NCBI RefSeq assembly: GCF_002813445.1
Contig: NZ_PHHD01000001.1
Span: forward strand, 2,976,001-3,040,000
Direction: 5' to 3'
Origin: Pseudomonas tolaasii NCPPB 2192
Lineage (GTDB): Bacteria; Pseudomonadota; Gammaproteobacteria; Pseudomonadales; Pseudomonadaceae
DNA length: 64,000 bases
The notes below the pieces were generated by a model. It searched no databases, was not told the origin of the DNA, and saw nothing but the letters and a program-made list of their open reading frames with translations. Shown here one piece after another: positions 17,295 through 25,758 of the stretch (its first letter is position 1; every line of letters begins with the position of its first letter). A program made the translations under genes and the position numbers.

Positions 17295-18440
17295 GTGCAG
17301 ATTCAGGGTCATTACGAGCTCCAGTTCGAAGCGGTACGTGAGGCATTTGCCGCACTGTTCGATGACCCGCAAGAGCGTGGCGCCGGGTTGTGCATCCAGA
17401 TCGGCGGCCAGACCGTCGTCGACCTGTGGGCCGGTACCGCCGACAAGGACGGCGCCGAAGCCTGGCACAGCGACACTATCGTCAACCTGTTTTCCTGCAC
17501 CAAGACGTTTACGGCCGTCACGGCCCTGCAATTGGTGGCTGAGGGCAAGTTAAAACTTGATGCGCCGGTCGCCGACTACTGGCCCGAATTCGCCGCGGCG
17601 GGCAAGGAAGCCATCACCCTGCGCCAACTGTTGTGCCATCAGGCCGGGTTGCCGGCGATCCGTGAAATGCTGCCCGCCGAAGCGCTGTACGACTGGCCGT
17701 TGATGGTCGACACCCTAGCGGCCGAGGCCCCATGGTGGACGCCGGGCGAAGGGCATGGTTACGAGGCCATCACGTACGGCTGGCTGGTTGGCGAGTTGTT
17801 GCGTCGCGCCGACGGGCGCGGGCCGGGAGAATCCATCGTGGCACGGGTCGCACGGCCTCTGGGGCTGGACTTTCATGTCGGGCTGGCGGACGAAGAGTTT
17901 CATCGTGTCGCTCATATAGCGCGCAGCAAAGGCAATATGGGCGATGAAGCCGCGCAACGTTTATTGCAAGTAATGATGCGTGAACCTGCGGCAATGACGA
18001 CCCGTGCATTTGCCAACCCACCGTCTATTCTGACCAGCACTAATAAGCCTGAATGGCGACGCATGCAGCAGCCGGCGGCAAATGGTCACGGTAACGCACG
18101 CAGTCTCGCGGGTTTTTATAGCGGTTTGTTGGACGGTAGTTTGCTGGAAAGCGACATGCTCGAACAATTGACGCGCGAACACAGTATCGGGCCGGATAAA
18201 ACTTTATTGACTCAAACCCGTTTCGGTTTGGGTTGCATGTTGGACCAGCCGCAATTGCCCAATGCCACGTTCGGCCTTGGCCCGCGTGCATTTGGGCATC
18301 CCGGGGCGGGTGGCTCGGTGGGCTTTGCCGACCCGGAACATGATGTAGCGTTCGGGTTTGTGACTAATACACTGGGGCCGTATGTACTTATGGACCCGCG
18401 TGCGCAGAAGTTGGTCGGAATATTGGCCGGTTGTCTGTAA
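17295..18440 (+). CDS. Beta-lactamase-fold serine hydrolase (EstB-like esterase)
   Basis: A 381-residue product beginning on GTG at 17295, with GAGGCGGA about 10 bases upstream. It has the class C beta-lactamase/DD-peptidase fold: SCTK (catalytic S67, K70) and HQAGLPAIRE. A GYEAITYGWLVGEL segment carries the second-motif Tyr, and GHPGAGGSVGFAD is the C-terminal HxG motif. There is no signal peptide, so it should be cytosolic. The family includes esterases such as EstB, so lactamase activity is not implied. By eye the last 500 bases are richer in A/T than the flanking genes. Confidence 0.88.
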   Translation: MQIQGHYELQFEAVREAFAALFDDPQERGAGLCIQIGGQTVVDLWAGTADKDGAEAWHSDTIVNLFSCTKTFTAVTALQLVAEGKLKLDAPVADYWPEFAAAGKEAITLRQLLCHQAGLPAIREMLPAEALYDWPLMVDTLAAEAPWWTPGEGHGYEAITYGWLVGELLRRADGRGPGESIVARVARPLGLDFHVGLADEEFHRVAHIARSKGNMGDEAAQRLLQVMMREPAAMTTRAFANPPSILTSTNKPEWRRMQQPAANGHGNARSLAGFYSGLLDGSLLESDMLEQLTREHSIGPDKTLLTQTRFGLGCMLDQPQLPNATFGLGPRAFGHPGAGGSVGFADPEHDVAFGFVTNTLGPYVLMDPRAQKLVGILAGCL

Positions 18441-18583
18441 AGCGCTTGCCGTTTCACGTTTTTTTGTTACAAAGGCAACTATAAGAAGGCGCTGAACGAA
18501 ATTGTGTAACTTTAATGTTCTGTAAGCGTCTGTTTAACGGGTCATCCAGACCCCCTGGTTTTTTCTCATTTTGTGGATATCTC

Positions 18584-19777
18584 ATGTTATCGAACAAGTC
18601 CTTGGCACTGGCGCTGTGCCTCACTATTACCGGTTGCGCACAAACTCCACAAAATGATGCCGACGGCGGGCATTGGTGGTCATTTGGCTCCGACAAGGCT
18701 GCCACCAAGGACGCAGTGACCCAAACCGACGCGAAGCCGGATGCCAAGCCGGACGCCAAACCCGCCGCCGGAGCCAAACCTGCCGCCCCGGTGGCTGCCG
18801 CCGCTGCGACTCCAGCCCCAGCCCCGGCTGCCGCCGCGCCTGCCCCGGTAGCCAAAGCCGAAACCGGCTCCAGCTGGTGGCCGTTCTCCTCCAAAAGCGC
18901 CGATGAAAAAGCCGCCGACGCCAAGGCTGACCTGAAAGCCGACCTCAAGGCCGCAACCCCTGCGCCAGCTGCGGATGCCGCGCCGGCTGTCGCCAAGACC
19001 GACACTGATACCAAATGGTGGTGGCCGTTCGAAAGCAAGCCAAAGCCACTGGCCAAGGTCGACGTGACCAACGTGCCGATGCCTGACCCGAAAATCACCC
19101 AGGCCTGGCTCGACGACTATGAGCCGCGCCTGCGCGCCGCCATCAAGGACAGCAACCTGCAACTGGAACGCCGTGAAAACGTGCTGGTGGTGATCGCCCC
19201 GGTAGACGGCTCCTACAACCCTAAACGCCCGGCCATGCTGTTGCCGGTGACCCTGGGCCCGTTCACTCGCGTCGCCAAGGCTGTTGAAGGCGACCCGAAA
19301 ACCGCCGTGCTGGTACTCGGCCACGTGGACACCAACGGTGCCGAGCCGGTGAGCCAGGCGCTGACCCGTGAGCGCGCGCAGTCCATCGCGTCGATTTTCA
19401 GCCTCAGCGGCTTGAAGCAGGACCGCCTGATGATGCGCGGCATGGGTGACCTGATGCCACGTGCCGCCAACGACAGCACCCAGGGTCGCGCGCTGAACCG
19501 CCGTATGGAAATCATGTTCACCCAGCGCACCACCATGCTGGCCTTGCTGAACAAGTACAACTCGGGCAAACCACCGGTTGCCGAGATGGTTGCCGTGCAG
19601 ACTGCCCCGGCCCCTGTACCGGCCCCGGCCGCGAAGAAAGCCGCTCCAGCGAAAAAGGCACCGGCCAAGAAAGCCGCCGCCAAGCCTGCCGCCAAAAAAG
19701 CCGCTGCCAAACCGGCCGCGAAAAAAGCTGCACCGAAGGCCGATGCAGCCGCCACGAACGACCAGGCCAAAAACTGA
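18584..19777 (+). CDS. OmpA-family lipoprotein with Trp-Trp repeats and Lys/Ala/Pro tail
   Basis: From the ATG at 18584 the product has 397 residues with the lipobox ITGC (C18). Three aromatic repeats (HWWSFGSDK at 30, SSWWPFSSKS at 96, TKWWWPFESK at 143) are joined by linkers of Ala, Pro, Lys and Asp. An OmpA-like peptidoglycan-binding domain spans about 185-315 (VLGHVDTNGAEPVSQALTRE, ALNRRMEI). The final 53 residues are a histone-H1/AlgP-like run of AKKAAPAKKAP units. The tail would be strongly basic. The arrangement is unusual; I know no assigned function. A start at 18515 would lose the lipoprotein signal. pdxH follows after 27 bases. Confidence 0.85.
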   Translation: MLSNKSLALALCLTITGCAQTPQNDADGGHWWSFGSDKAATKDAVTQTDAKPDAKPDAKPAAGAKPAAPVAAAAATPAPAPAAAAPAPVAKAETGSSWWPFSSKSADEKAADAKADLKADLKAATPAPAADAAPAVAKTDTDTKWWWPFESKPKPLAKVDVTNVPMPDPKITQAWLDDYEPRLRAAIKDSNLQLERRENVLVVIAPVDGSYNPKRPAMLLPVTLGPFTRVAKAVEGDPKTAVLVLGHVDTNGAEPVSQALTRERAQSIASIFSLSGLKQDRLMMRGMGDLMPRAANDSTQGRALNRRMEIMFTQRTTMLALLNKYNSGKPPVAEMVAVQTAPAPVPAPAAKKAAPAKKAPAKKAAAKPAAKKAAAKPAAKKAAPKADAAATNDQAKN

Positions 19778-19804
19778 TCCGTTGAAACAGAAGGATAAAA
19801 CCGC

Positions 19805-20452
19805 ATGACCCAGGCACTGGCCGATATGCGCCGTGACTACACACGGGACGGTTTGAGCGAGGCACAAGCCCCGAGCGAGCCGTTTGCGTTGTTCCACCAA
19901 TGGTTTGGCGACGCGGTGAAAACCGAACAGCCGCCGGTGGAGGCCAATGCCATGACGCTGGCGACCGTCGACCAGGAGGGGCGCCCGCACTGCCGCATCC
20001 TGTTGCTTAAAGGTCTGGATGCACAGGGTTTTACCTTCTTTACCAACTATCAGAGTGCCAAGGGCGAACAGCTCGCGGCACGGCCGTTCGCGGCGATGAC
20101 TTTCTTCTGGCCGACCCTGGAGCGCCAGGTGCGCATCGAGGGTCGGGTGGTCAAGGTCACGCCGCAAGAGTCGAATGCTTATTACCAGGTGCGCCCGCTG
20201 GGCAGTCGCCTGGGCGCCTGGGCTTCGCCGCAAAGCAAGGTCATTCGTGACCGCGAAGAGCTGCACGACCTGCTCAAGGCCACCGAACAGCGTTTCAGCG
20301 ATAGCCAACCCGATTGCCCTGAGCATTGGGGCGGTTACCGTCTGCTGCCCGAACGCATCGAGTTCTGGCAAGGCCGCGCCAGCCGCCTGCATGACCGCCT
20401 CAACTATCGTCTGGATGCAGGCGAATGGACGCGCGAGCGTCTGGCCCCCTGA
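19805..20452 (+). CDS. pdxH: Pyridoxamine/pyridoxine 5'-phosphate oxidase
   Basis: This 215-residue FMN enzyme makes pyridoxal 5'-phosphate from pyridoxine or pyridoxamine 5'-phosphate with oxygen. Seen here are the N-terminal MRRDY(T)RDGL substrate lid, the FMN-binding block GRPHCRILLLKGLDAQGFTF with TNYQSAKG, and the C-terminal family signature with EFWQGRASRLHDR. Length and motifs match E. coli PdxH. It lies 27 bases after the OmpA lipoprotein gene and may share its transcript. AGAAGGA upstream supports the ATG. Confidence 0.97.
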   Translation: MTQALADMRRDYTRDGLSEAQAPSEPFALFHQWFGDAVKTEQPPVEANAMTLATVDQEGRPHCRILLLKGLDAQGFTFFTNYQSAKGEQLAARPFAAMTFFWPTLERQVRIEGRVVKVTPQESNAYYQVRPLGSRLGAWASPQSKVIRDREELHDLLKATEQRFSDSQPDCPEHWGGYRLLPERIEFWQGRASRLHDRLNYRLDAGEWTRERLAP

Positions 20453-20716
20453 ATTTCGCTTGTTGCCGCCTTCCTGGAATATTGCACGCCGCTCCGACGT
20501 TTTACTGATGAGCTTCGGGGCGCACGCGTGCGTGGCTACTACACTGTCGAGCAGGGCATGACATTTTTTGGCACACGTCGAGTGCTACCATTCGTCGAGT
20601 TTTCTGGTACTGGCAGTCTGTACTAAGGCTGAATGAAAGCAATTTTCTGCCTGGCTTGCCGTGACAGGCGCCAAGCCGCAGCGTCTAATGAATACCTGTC
20701 CTTTGGAGTTGATGCT

Positions 20717-21181
20717 ATGCGTAAGTCCGTTTTACTGGTTGCCTGCTTTACCACCCTGTCGTTGCTGCTGGGTGGCTGCGCCTCGAGTCTGACCGGCGAC
20801 TCGTACTCCCGTGACGAGGCGCGTCGTGTACAAACCGTTCGCATGGGTACCATCGAGTCCCTGCGCCCTGTGAAGATCGAAGGTACCAAGACCCCAATCG
20901 GCGGCGCTGCTGGCGCGGTCATCGGCGGCGTTGGCGGCAGCGCCATCGGCGGCGGTCGTGGCAGCATCGTTACCGCAGTGATCGGCGCCGTAGCCGGCGG
21001 CCTGCTGGGCTCGGCCACCGAAGAAGGCCTGACCCGTACCCAGGGCGTGGAAATCACCGTTCGTGAAGACGACGGCAGCATGCGCGCCTACGTCCAGGCG
21101 GTTCAAGAGAACGAAATCTTCCGCATTGGCGACCGTGTACGCATCATGACCGTCAACGGTACCAGCCGCGTTACCCGCTAA
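20717..21181 (+). CDS. Glycine-zipper lipoprotein (SlyB-like, 17 kDa antigen family)
   Basis: A 154-residue lipoprotein from the ATG at 20717 (TTGGAGTT upstream). It has the lipobox LGGC (C21), a paired glycine-zipper segment GGAAGAVIGGVGGSAIGGG with GAVAGGLLGS (about 85-115), and a C-terminal small beta domain with VEITVREDDG and GDRVRIM. This is the SlyB/OsmB-like 2TM glycine-zipper outer-membrane family, linked to envelope stability. An in-frame ATG at 20633 would add 28 residues without a signal and is rejected. A strong terminator follows. Confidence 0.88.
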   Translation: MRKSVLLVACFTTLSLLLGGCASSLTGDSYSRDEARRVQTVRMGTIESLRPVKIEGTKTPIGGAAGAVIGGVGGSAIGGGRGSIVTAVIGAVAGGLLGSATEEGLTRTQGVEITVREDDGSMRAYVQAVQENEIFRIGDRVRIMTVNGTSRVTR

Positions 21182-21200
21182 GCGTCGGTTGCAGAAACAC

Positions 21201-21240
21201 AAAACCCCCAACCGGGTGACCGGTTGGGGGTTTTTGTTTT
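21201..21240. terminator. Strong bidirectional Rho-independent terminator
   Basis: The stem AACCCCCAACCGG / CCGGTTGGGGGTT with loop GTGA is followed by TTTTTGTTTT and preceded by an A tract. It serves both the lipoprotein gene and the convergent chemoreceptor gene. Confidence 0.92.
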
Positions 21241-21260
21241 TAAAGGTCGTAACTGTCACT

Positions 21261-21288
21261 GTGGCGAGGGAGCAAGCGCCCTCGCCAC
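21261..21288. repeat. Short inverted repeat, REP-like
   Basis: GTGGCGAGGG and CCCTCGCCAC form a perfect 10-base-pair stem around AGCAAGCG. It resembles another Pseudomonas REP class and lies just downstream of the chemoreceptor stop. Confidence 0.7.
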
Positions 21289-21318
21289 AAGGTTGCGCTG
21301 GCCCCTCCAAGCTTCATT

Positions 21319-22941
21319 TCACACCTGGAAGTGCTTCACCATCGTATTCAGCTCGTGCGCCAGGCTCGCCAGCGATTGCGAGGCGGCGGTCGTTTGCGTC
21401 GAGCCTTCTGCCGACTGCACCGACAACTGCTGAATGTTCAGCAAGTTGCGATCCACGGCCCGTGCCACATCAGCCTGTTCCGCCGCCGCTGTGGTTATCA
21501 CCAGGTTGCGGTCGTTGATCTCGTCATTCGCCGCCAGAATATCGGCCAGTGCCTGCTGTGCCAGTTCGGCCAGGCCCAGGGTTTGTTGGGTCATGGTGCT
21601 GCTGTCGAGCATGGTGTTGACGGTGCTCGCGGTGTTGGTCTGAATGCTGCCGATCATCTGCTCGATTTCCTGGGTCGATTGAGCGGTGCGATGGGCCAGG
21701 GCACGCACCTCGTCGGCGACCACGGCAAAACCACGCCCGGCTTCCCCGGCGCGGGCGGCTTCGATGGCGGCATTCAGGGCCAGCAGGTTGGTCTGCTCGG
21801 CAATGGTGCGGATTACATCAAGCACCTTGCCGATACCTTTGGCCTGTTCGGCCAGGCCACCGACCTGCCCGGAACTGAGTTCGACCCCACGGGTCAGCGC
21901 CTGAATGGAATTCAAGGCTTCGACCATGCGCTGTTGGCCTTTAAGGGCGATGCTGCGCGACTCCTGGGACAAGTCGGAAGTCGAGGCCGCGTTGCGCGCG
22001 ACGTCTTCAATGGCCGTGGTCATCTCGGTAACAGCGGTGGCGGCTTGCTGGATTTCTCCGTGTTGCTGTTGCAGATCGCGACTGCCCTCAGCGGTCACCG
22101 CATTCAGTTGTTCCGCTGCCGCCGCCAGTTGGCTGGATGAACCGGTAATTTGCCGCAGGGTTCGCACCAGGTTGTCGCGCATGGTTTCCTGGGCGCGGAG
22201 CAAGCGCGTGGCTTCGTCGTTGCCTGTTGGTGTAATGGGTTGCGTAAGATCGCCTTGGGCAATGGTTTCGGCCACACGCACCGCTTCGTTGATCGGCCCG
22301 GTGATGCTGCGGGTCAGCAGCCAGGCCACCAGCACGGTGCCGGCACTCACCAGCACAATGACGATCGCGATACCGCTGACCGCGTGTTGGTAAGCCTGTT
22401 CGGACGTTCGGCCAGCCTGTTCTGCGCCTTTGTTGGCGAGGTCGATCAACTGGTCGAAATTCTTGGTCATCTGCTCATAACTTTCGCGGATGTTGTTGAG
22501 AAAGTCGCGGGCGCCGGCCTTGTCGCCCGAGCGCGAGCGCTTGAGCATCTCGGTGTGGTTCTTCGCATAGCCCTCCAGGCTCTGGTTGAACACCTCGAGC
22601 CGGGACTTCTCATCCGGGGTGCGCAGCAACGTGGCGTATTGCCCCAGTTGTTCCTTGACGGCTTTCAGGCGCCCGGCGGATTTGTCCTCGTAGGTCTGCA
22701 TGTCGGCATCGCTCGAAGACAAAATGTGCGCCATTTCACCCAGGCGGAAACGGTCAAGCGAAGCATTGGCCAAGGCCAACAACCGCACGCGCTGCATCCA
22801 ATTGTTCTGAATGTCCGCCGCCTGGGACTGGACCTCGCCAATCTGTTTGAGCGCAAACAGGCCAAGAAACACACTCAGCGACGCAATAGCGGCGAAGCCG
22901 ATGAAGGCTCTGGCCGCGATTCTTATATTTCTCAGGAACAT
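21319..22941 (-). CDS. Methyl-accepting chemotaxis protein with 4HB sensor
   Basis: Taken from the ATG at 22941 (MFLRNIRIAARAF), the product has 540 residues. An in-frame start further upstream adds a non-hydrophobic leader and is less likely. TM1 lies at about 11-30 and a four-helix-bundle ligand domain at about 35-185. TM2 is at 190-212, followed by HAMP and a long cytoplasmic coiled coil. The coiled coil has the conserved tip NLLALNAAIEAARAGEAGRG, which binds CheA/CheW. It reports attractants or repellents to the flagellar system; the ligand is not evident. No C-terminal CheR-binding pentapeptide is present (ends VKHFQV). Confidence 0.95.
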   Translation of the reverse strand: MFLRNIRIAARAFIGFAAIASLSVFLGLFALKQIGEVQSQAADIQNNWMQRVRLLALANASLDRFRLGEMAHILSSSDADMQTYEDKSAGRLKAVKEQLGQYATLLRTPDEKSRLEVFNQSLEGYAKNHTEMLKRSRSGDKAGARDFLNNIRESYEQMTKNFDQLIDLANKGAEQAGRTSEQAYQHAVSGIAIVIVLVSAGTVLVAWLLTRSITGPINEAVRVAETIAQGDLTQPITPTGNDEATRLLRAQETMRDNLVRTLRQITGSSSQLAAAAEQLNAVTAEGSRDLQQQHGEIQQAATAVTEMTTAIEDVARNAASTSDLSQESRSIALKGQQRMVEALNSIQALTRGVELSSGQVGGLAEQAKGIGKVLDVIRTIAEQTNLLALNAAIEAARAGEAGRGFAVVADEVRALAHRTAQSTQEIEQMIGSIQTNTASTVNTMLDSSTMTQQTLGLAELAQQALADILAANDEINDRNLVITTAAAEQADVARAVDRNLLNIQQLSVQSAEGSTQTTAASQSLASLAHELNTMVKHFQV

Positions 22942-23086
22942 GGGCTTGTCGCTCGGGCTGAAACACATGGGGGAGCACATTCGGGCGGGTGTCCCGGAGA
23001 GGGCACTGAGGTCGCCACACCCAATAGTCGGCGGGGGAGGGCAAGTCTTTAGGTGGGCAAAGATGAAACCTGAGCCCTGGCCAAAG

Positions 23087-23119
23087 AAAAACCCCAACCG
23101 GCTGCCCGGCTGGGGTTTT
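23087..23119. terminator. Terminator downstream of nhaA
   Basis: The stem AACCCCAACCGG / CCGGCTGGGGTT with a loop of about 4 bases and one mismatch has A and T tracts on both sides. On the minus strand it begins about 18 bases after the nhaA stop. Confidence 0.75.
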
Positions 23120-23136
23120 GAGTGTGTTTCAGGCGA

Positions 23137-24312
23137 TCAGGCTTGTTTGCGGCTGGCCATCGCCGTGACCGCGTAACCAATGCAGGCGGCCAGTATGGAA
23201 CCGGTCAGAATGCCCATGCGGTCCTCACCGGCAAATTCGCTGACGCCCGGCACAAACGCCAGTGAGCCGACGAACAGGCTCATGGTGAAGCCGATGCCAC
23301 AGAGGATGGCCACGCCGAACACCTGGCCCCAATTGGCGCCGCTGGGCAGCGCGGAGAGGCCGGTTTTGACTGCGACCCAGGTCAGGCCGAAGACACCAAT
23401 GGTCTTGCCGATCAACAGGCCGGCAGCAATGCCCAACGGTACGTGATGGGTGAAGCTTTCCAGGCTGACGCCGGTCAGGGACACGCCCGCATTGGCGAAG
23501 GCGAACAGAGGCAGGATGCCGTAGGCGACCCACGGGTGCAGGGCGTGTTCAAGTGTCAACAGCGGTGACGGCTCGGCATTTTTGGTGCGCATCGGGATGC
23601 AGAACGCCAGTGTCACGCCGGCCAGCGTTGCGTGCACGCCGCTCTTGAGCACGCACACCCACAGGATCAGACCGATGATCAGGTACGGCCCGAGCTTGAT
23701 CACGCCCAGGCGGTTCATCGCGATCAGCGCAATCAGGCAAGCGCCTGCACCCGCCAGCGAAGCGCCGGACAGGTCAGTGGAATAGAACAGCGCAATCACG
23801 ATGATCGCGCCCAGGTCGTCAATGATCGCGAGGGTCATCAGGAACAGTTTCAGCGACACCGGCACGCGCTTGCCGAGCAAGGCCAGCACACCCAATGCGA
23901 AGGCAATATCGGTGGCCATCGGGATGGCCCAGCCAGCGAGGGCCGCAGAGTTGCCCTTGTTCAGCGCCCAGTAGATCAGCGCCGGCACCACCATGCCGCC
24001 AATGGCCGCTGCACCGGGCAGCACCACTTGCGACGGTTTGGACAAATGGCCGTCGAGCAGCTCGCGTTTGACCTCAAGGCCGATCAGCAGGAAGAACAGG
24101 GCCATCAGGCCGTCGTTGATCCACAGCAACGCGGGTTTGGCGATTTTCAGTGCGCCGATCTGGGCGACCACGGGCACGTCGAGAAAGGCGTTGTACAGGT
24201 GCGACAACGGTGAGTTGTTGATGATCAGCGCCAGGGCGGCAGCGGCGATCAGCAACAGACCGCTGGCGGCTTCCAGCTGGAAGAAACGGGTGAAAGTGCT
24301 ACGCAGAGGCAC
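23137..24312 (-). CDS. nhaA: Na+/H+ antiporter NhaA
   Basis: This 391-residue inner-membrane antiporter expels Na+ or Li+ in exchange for H+. About 12 hydrophobic segments are visible. The family hallmarks are the paired aspartates in LAIIDDLGAI (ion-binding site), PMATDIAFALGVLALLG, FFLLIGLEVKREL and the pH-sensor-like N-terminal ALIINNSPL. Length matches E. coli NhaA. It is monocistronic: the chemoreceptor gene downstream is on the same strand but behind a terminator, and the PLP enzyme gene upstream is divergent. Confidence 0.96.
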   Translation of the reverse strand: MPLRSTFTRFFQLEAASGLLLIAAAALALIINNSPLSHLYNAFLDVPVVAQIGALKIAKPALLWINDGLMALFFLLIGLEVKRELLDGHLSKPSQVVLPGAAAIGGMVVPALIYWALNKGNSAALAGWAIPMATDIAFALGVLALLGKRVPVSLKLFLMTLAIIDDLGAIIVIALFYSTDLSGASLAGAGACLIALIAMNRLGVIKLGPYLIIGLILWVCVLKSGVHATLAGVTLAFCIPMRTKNAEPSPLLTLEHALHPWVAYGILPLFAFANAGVSLTGVSLESFTHHVPLGIAAGLLIGKTIGVFGLTWVAVKTGLSALPSGANWGQVFGVAILCGIGFTMSLFVGSLAFVPGVSEFAGEDRMGILTGSILAACIGYAVTAMASRKQA

Positions 24313-24528
24313 GAGATGCTCTCCAATCCAGGTTCAATAGGTGGGTACCCTAACCCGTACTGTTAGTTGTTAAAACAAAAGTTATATTCTTATTTGTTAT
24401 AAGCGTTGAGCTGGGTGGGCTTTGCGTGAAAGCCTAGCAATTGTGTGTCTAATTGAGTCGCCACTGTATCTGTGTGCAGTGTAGGAAAGCCCCTAAAATC
24501 GGGGCTGAAATCTTTAGAGATCCACCTT

Positions 24529-25623
24529 ATGAGCGACCACCGTACCTGGGCCCGCGAAGCCATTCGCATCATCGAAGCGGACTTCCAGCGCAGCGCCGAC
24601 ACGCACCTGATTCCGTTGCCATTACCGGGGTTGCCGGGTATCGAGTTGTACTTCAAGGACGAGTCCAGTCACCCCACCGGCAGCCTGAAGCACCGGTTGG
24701 CCCGCTCGCTGTTTCTGTATGCCCTGTGCAATGGCTGGCTCAAACCGGGTGCACCGGTGATCGAGGCGTCCAGCGGTTCGACGGCGGTTTCCGAGGCGTA
24801 CTTTGCGCGCCTGCTCGGCTTGCCGTTTATTGCGGTGATGCCGGCCACGACGTCCCAGGCGAAGATCGACCAGATCGCCTGCTACGGCGGCAGGAGTCAT
24901 CTGGTAAACGATCCGACGCAGATCTACGCCGAATCCGAACGATTGGCGAAGGAAAGCGGCGGCCACTTCCTTGACCAATTCACTTACGCCGAGCGCGCCA
25001 CCGACTGGCGGGCGAACAACAACATCGCCGAGTCGATCTTCCAGCAGATGCGTTTCGAGCATTTCCCCGAGCCGAGCTGGCTGATTTCAAGCCCCGGCAC
25101 GGGTGGCACCACGGCGACCCTGGGGCGTTACGTGCGTTATCGCCAGCATTGCACTCGCGTGCTGTGCGCCGATGCCGAGCGCTCGGTGTTTTTCGACTTC
25201 TACCAGACCGGCGACGCCAGCCTGCGCCTGGACTGTGGTTCGCGCATCGAGGGCATCGGCCGCCCGCGGGTCGAAGCGTCGTTCTTGCCCCAAGTGATCG
25301 ATGCGATGGTCAAAGTGCCGGATGCGCTGTCGCTGGCGGCCATGCATTACCTGGCCGGGCGCCTCGGGCGGCGGGTGGGTGGTTCCAGCGGGACCAACCT
25401 GATCGGCGCCCTGGTGGCGGCGCAGCAGATGAAAGCGGCGGGGGAATCGGGTTCGATCGTGGCGATCTTGTGTGATGGCGGCGAGCGGTATGCAACCACC
25501 TATTACGATCAGGCGTGGCTTACCGCGCAGGGTTACGAGCTGGGCAGTTTGATCGCGGCCGTTGCGGCGAGTGTGGAGCGGGGGGAGCCTCTGCCGGACA
25601 GCATCTTGCGAGCCAATATCTGA
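24529..25623 (+). CDS. PLP-dependent cysteine synthase family protein
   Basis: A 364-residue fold-type II PLP enzyme from the ATG at 24529. The Schiff-base lysine is K54 in HPTGSLKHRLARS. EASSGSTAVSEA is the substrate loop and SSPGTGGTTATLGR the phosphate-binding loop. It also has EGIGRPRVEASFLPQV and a C-terminal GSSGTNL. This is longer than CysK/CysM (about 320) and fits a group that includes L-cysteine desulfhydrase Cds1-like proteins and cystathionine beta-synthase-like proteins. It could make or degrade cysteine; the direction is not evident. It is monocistronic and followed by a REP element. Confidence 0.85.
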   Translation: MSDHRTWAREAIRIIEADFQRSADTHLIPLPLPGLPGIELYFKDESSHPTGSLKHRLARSLFLYALCNGWLKPGAPVIEASSGSTAVSEAYFARLLGLPFIAVMPATTSQAKIDQIACYGGRSHLVNDPTQIYAESERLAKESGGHFLDQFTYAERATDWRANNNIAESIFQQMRFEHFPEPSWLISSPGTGGTTATLGRYVRYRQHCTRVLCADAERSVFFDFYQTGDASLRLDCGSRIEGIGRPRVEASFLPQVIDAMVKVPDALSLAAMHYLAGRLGRRVGGSSGTNLIGALVAAQQMKAAGESGSIVAILCDGGERYATTYYDQAWLTAQGYELGSLIAAVAASVERGEPLPDSILRANI

Positions 25624-25638
25624 TTCAACGCTCAAACC

Positions 25639-25733
25639 AATGTGGGAGCTGGCTTGCCTGCGATAGCGGTGGTTCAGTCAATAAACACGTCGACTGATAC
25701 TCCGCTATCGCAGGCAGGCCAGCTCCCACAATT
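25639..25733. repeat. REP-type palindrome
   Basis: The arms TGTGGGAGCTGGCTTGCCTG and their complement are separated by about 35 bases containing a second short inverted repeat. It lies between the convergent PLP enzyme and flavoprotein genes. Confidence 0.9.
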
Positions 25734-25758
25734 GATGGTGCTGGTCGTAATAACGTGA

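Noticed and set aside
17295..18440. Serine hydrolase as an AmpC beta-lactamase resistance gene
   Set aside because: It lacks a signal peptide and has SCTK with an esterase-like context; the EstB-like group fits better.
20567..20590. A TGGCAC sequence resembling a sigma-54 promoter before the glycine-zipper lipoprotein gene
   Set aside because: The distance from GG to the nearest GC is 12 rather than 10 bases, so it does not fit the -24/-12 pattern.
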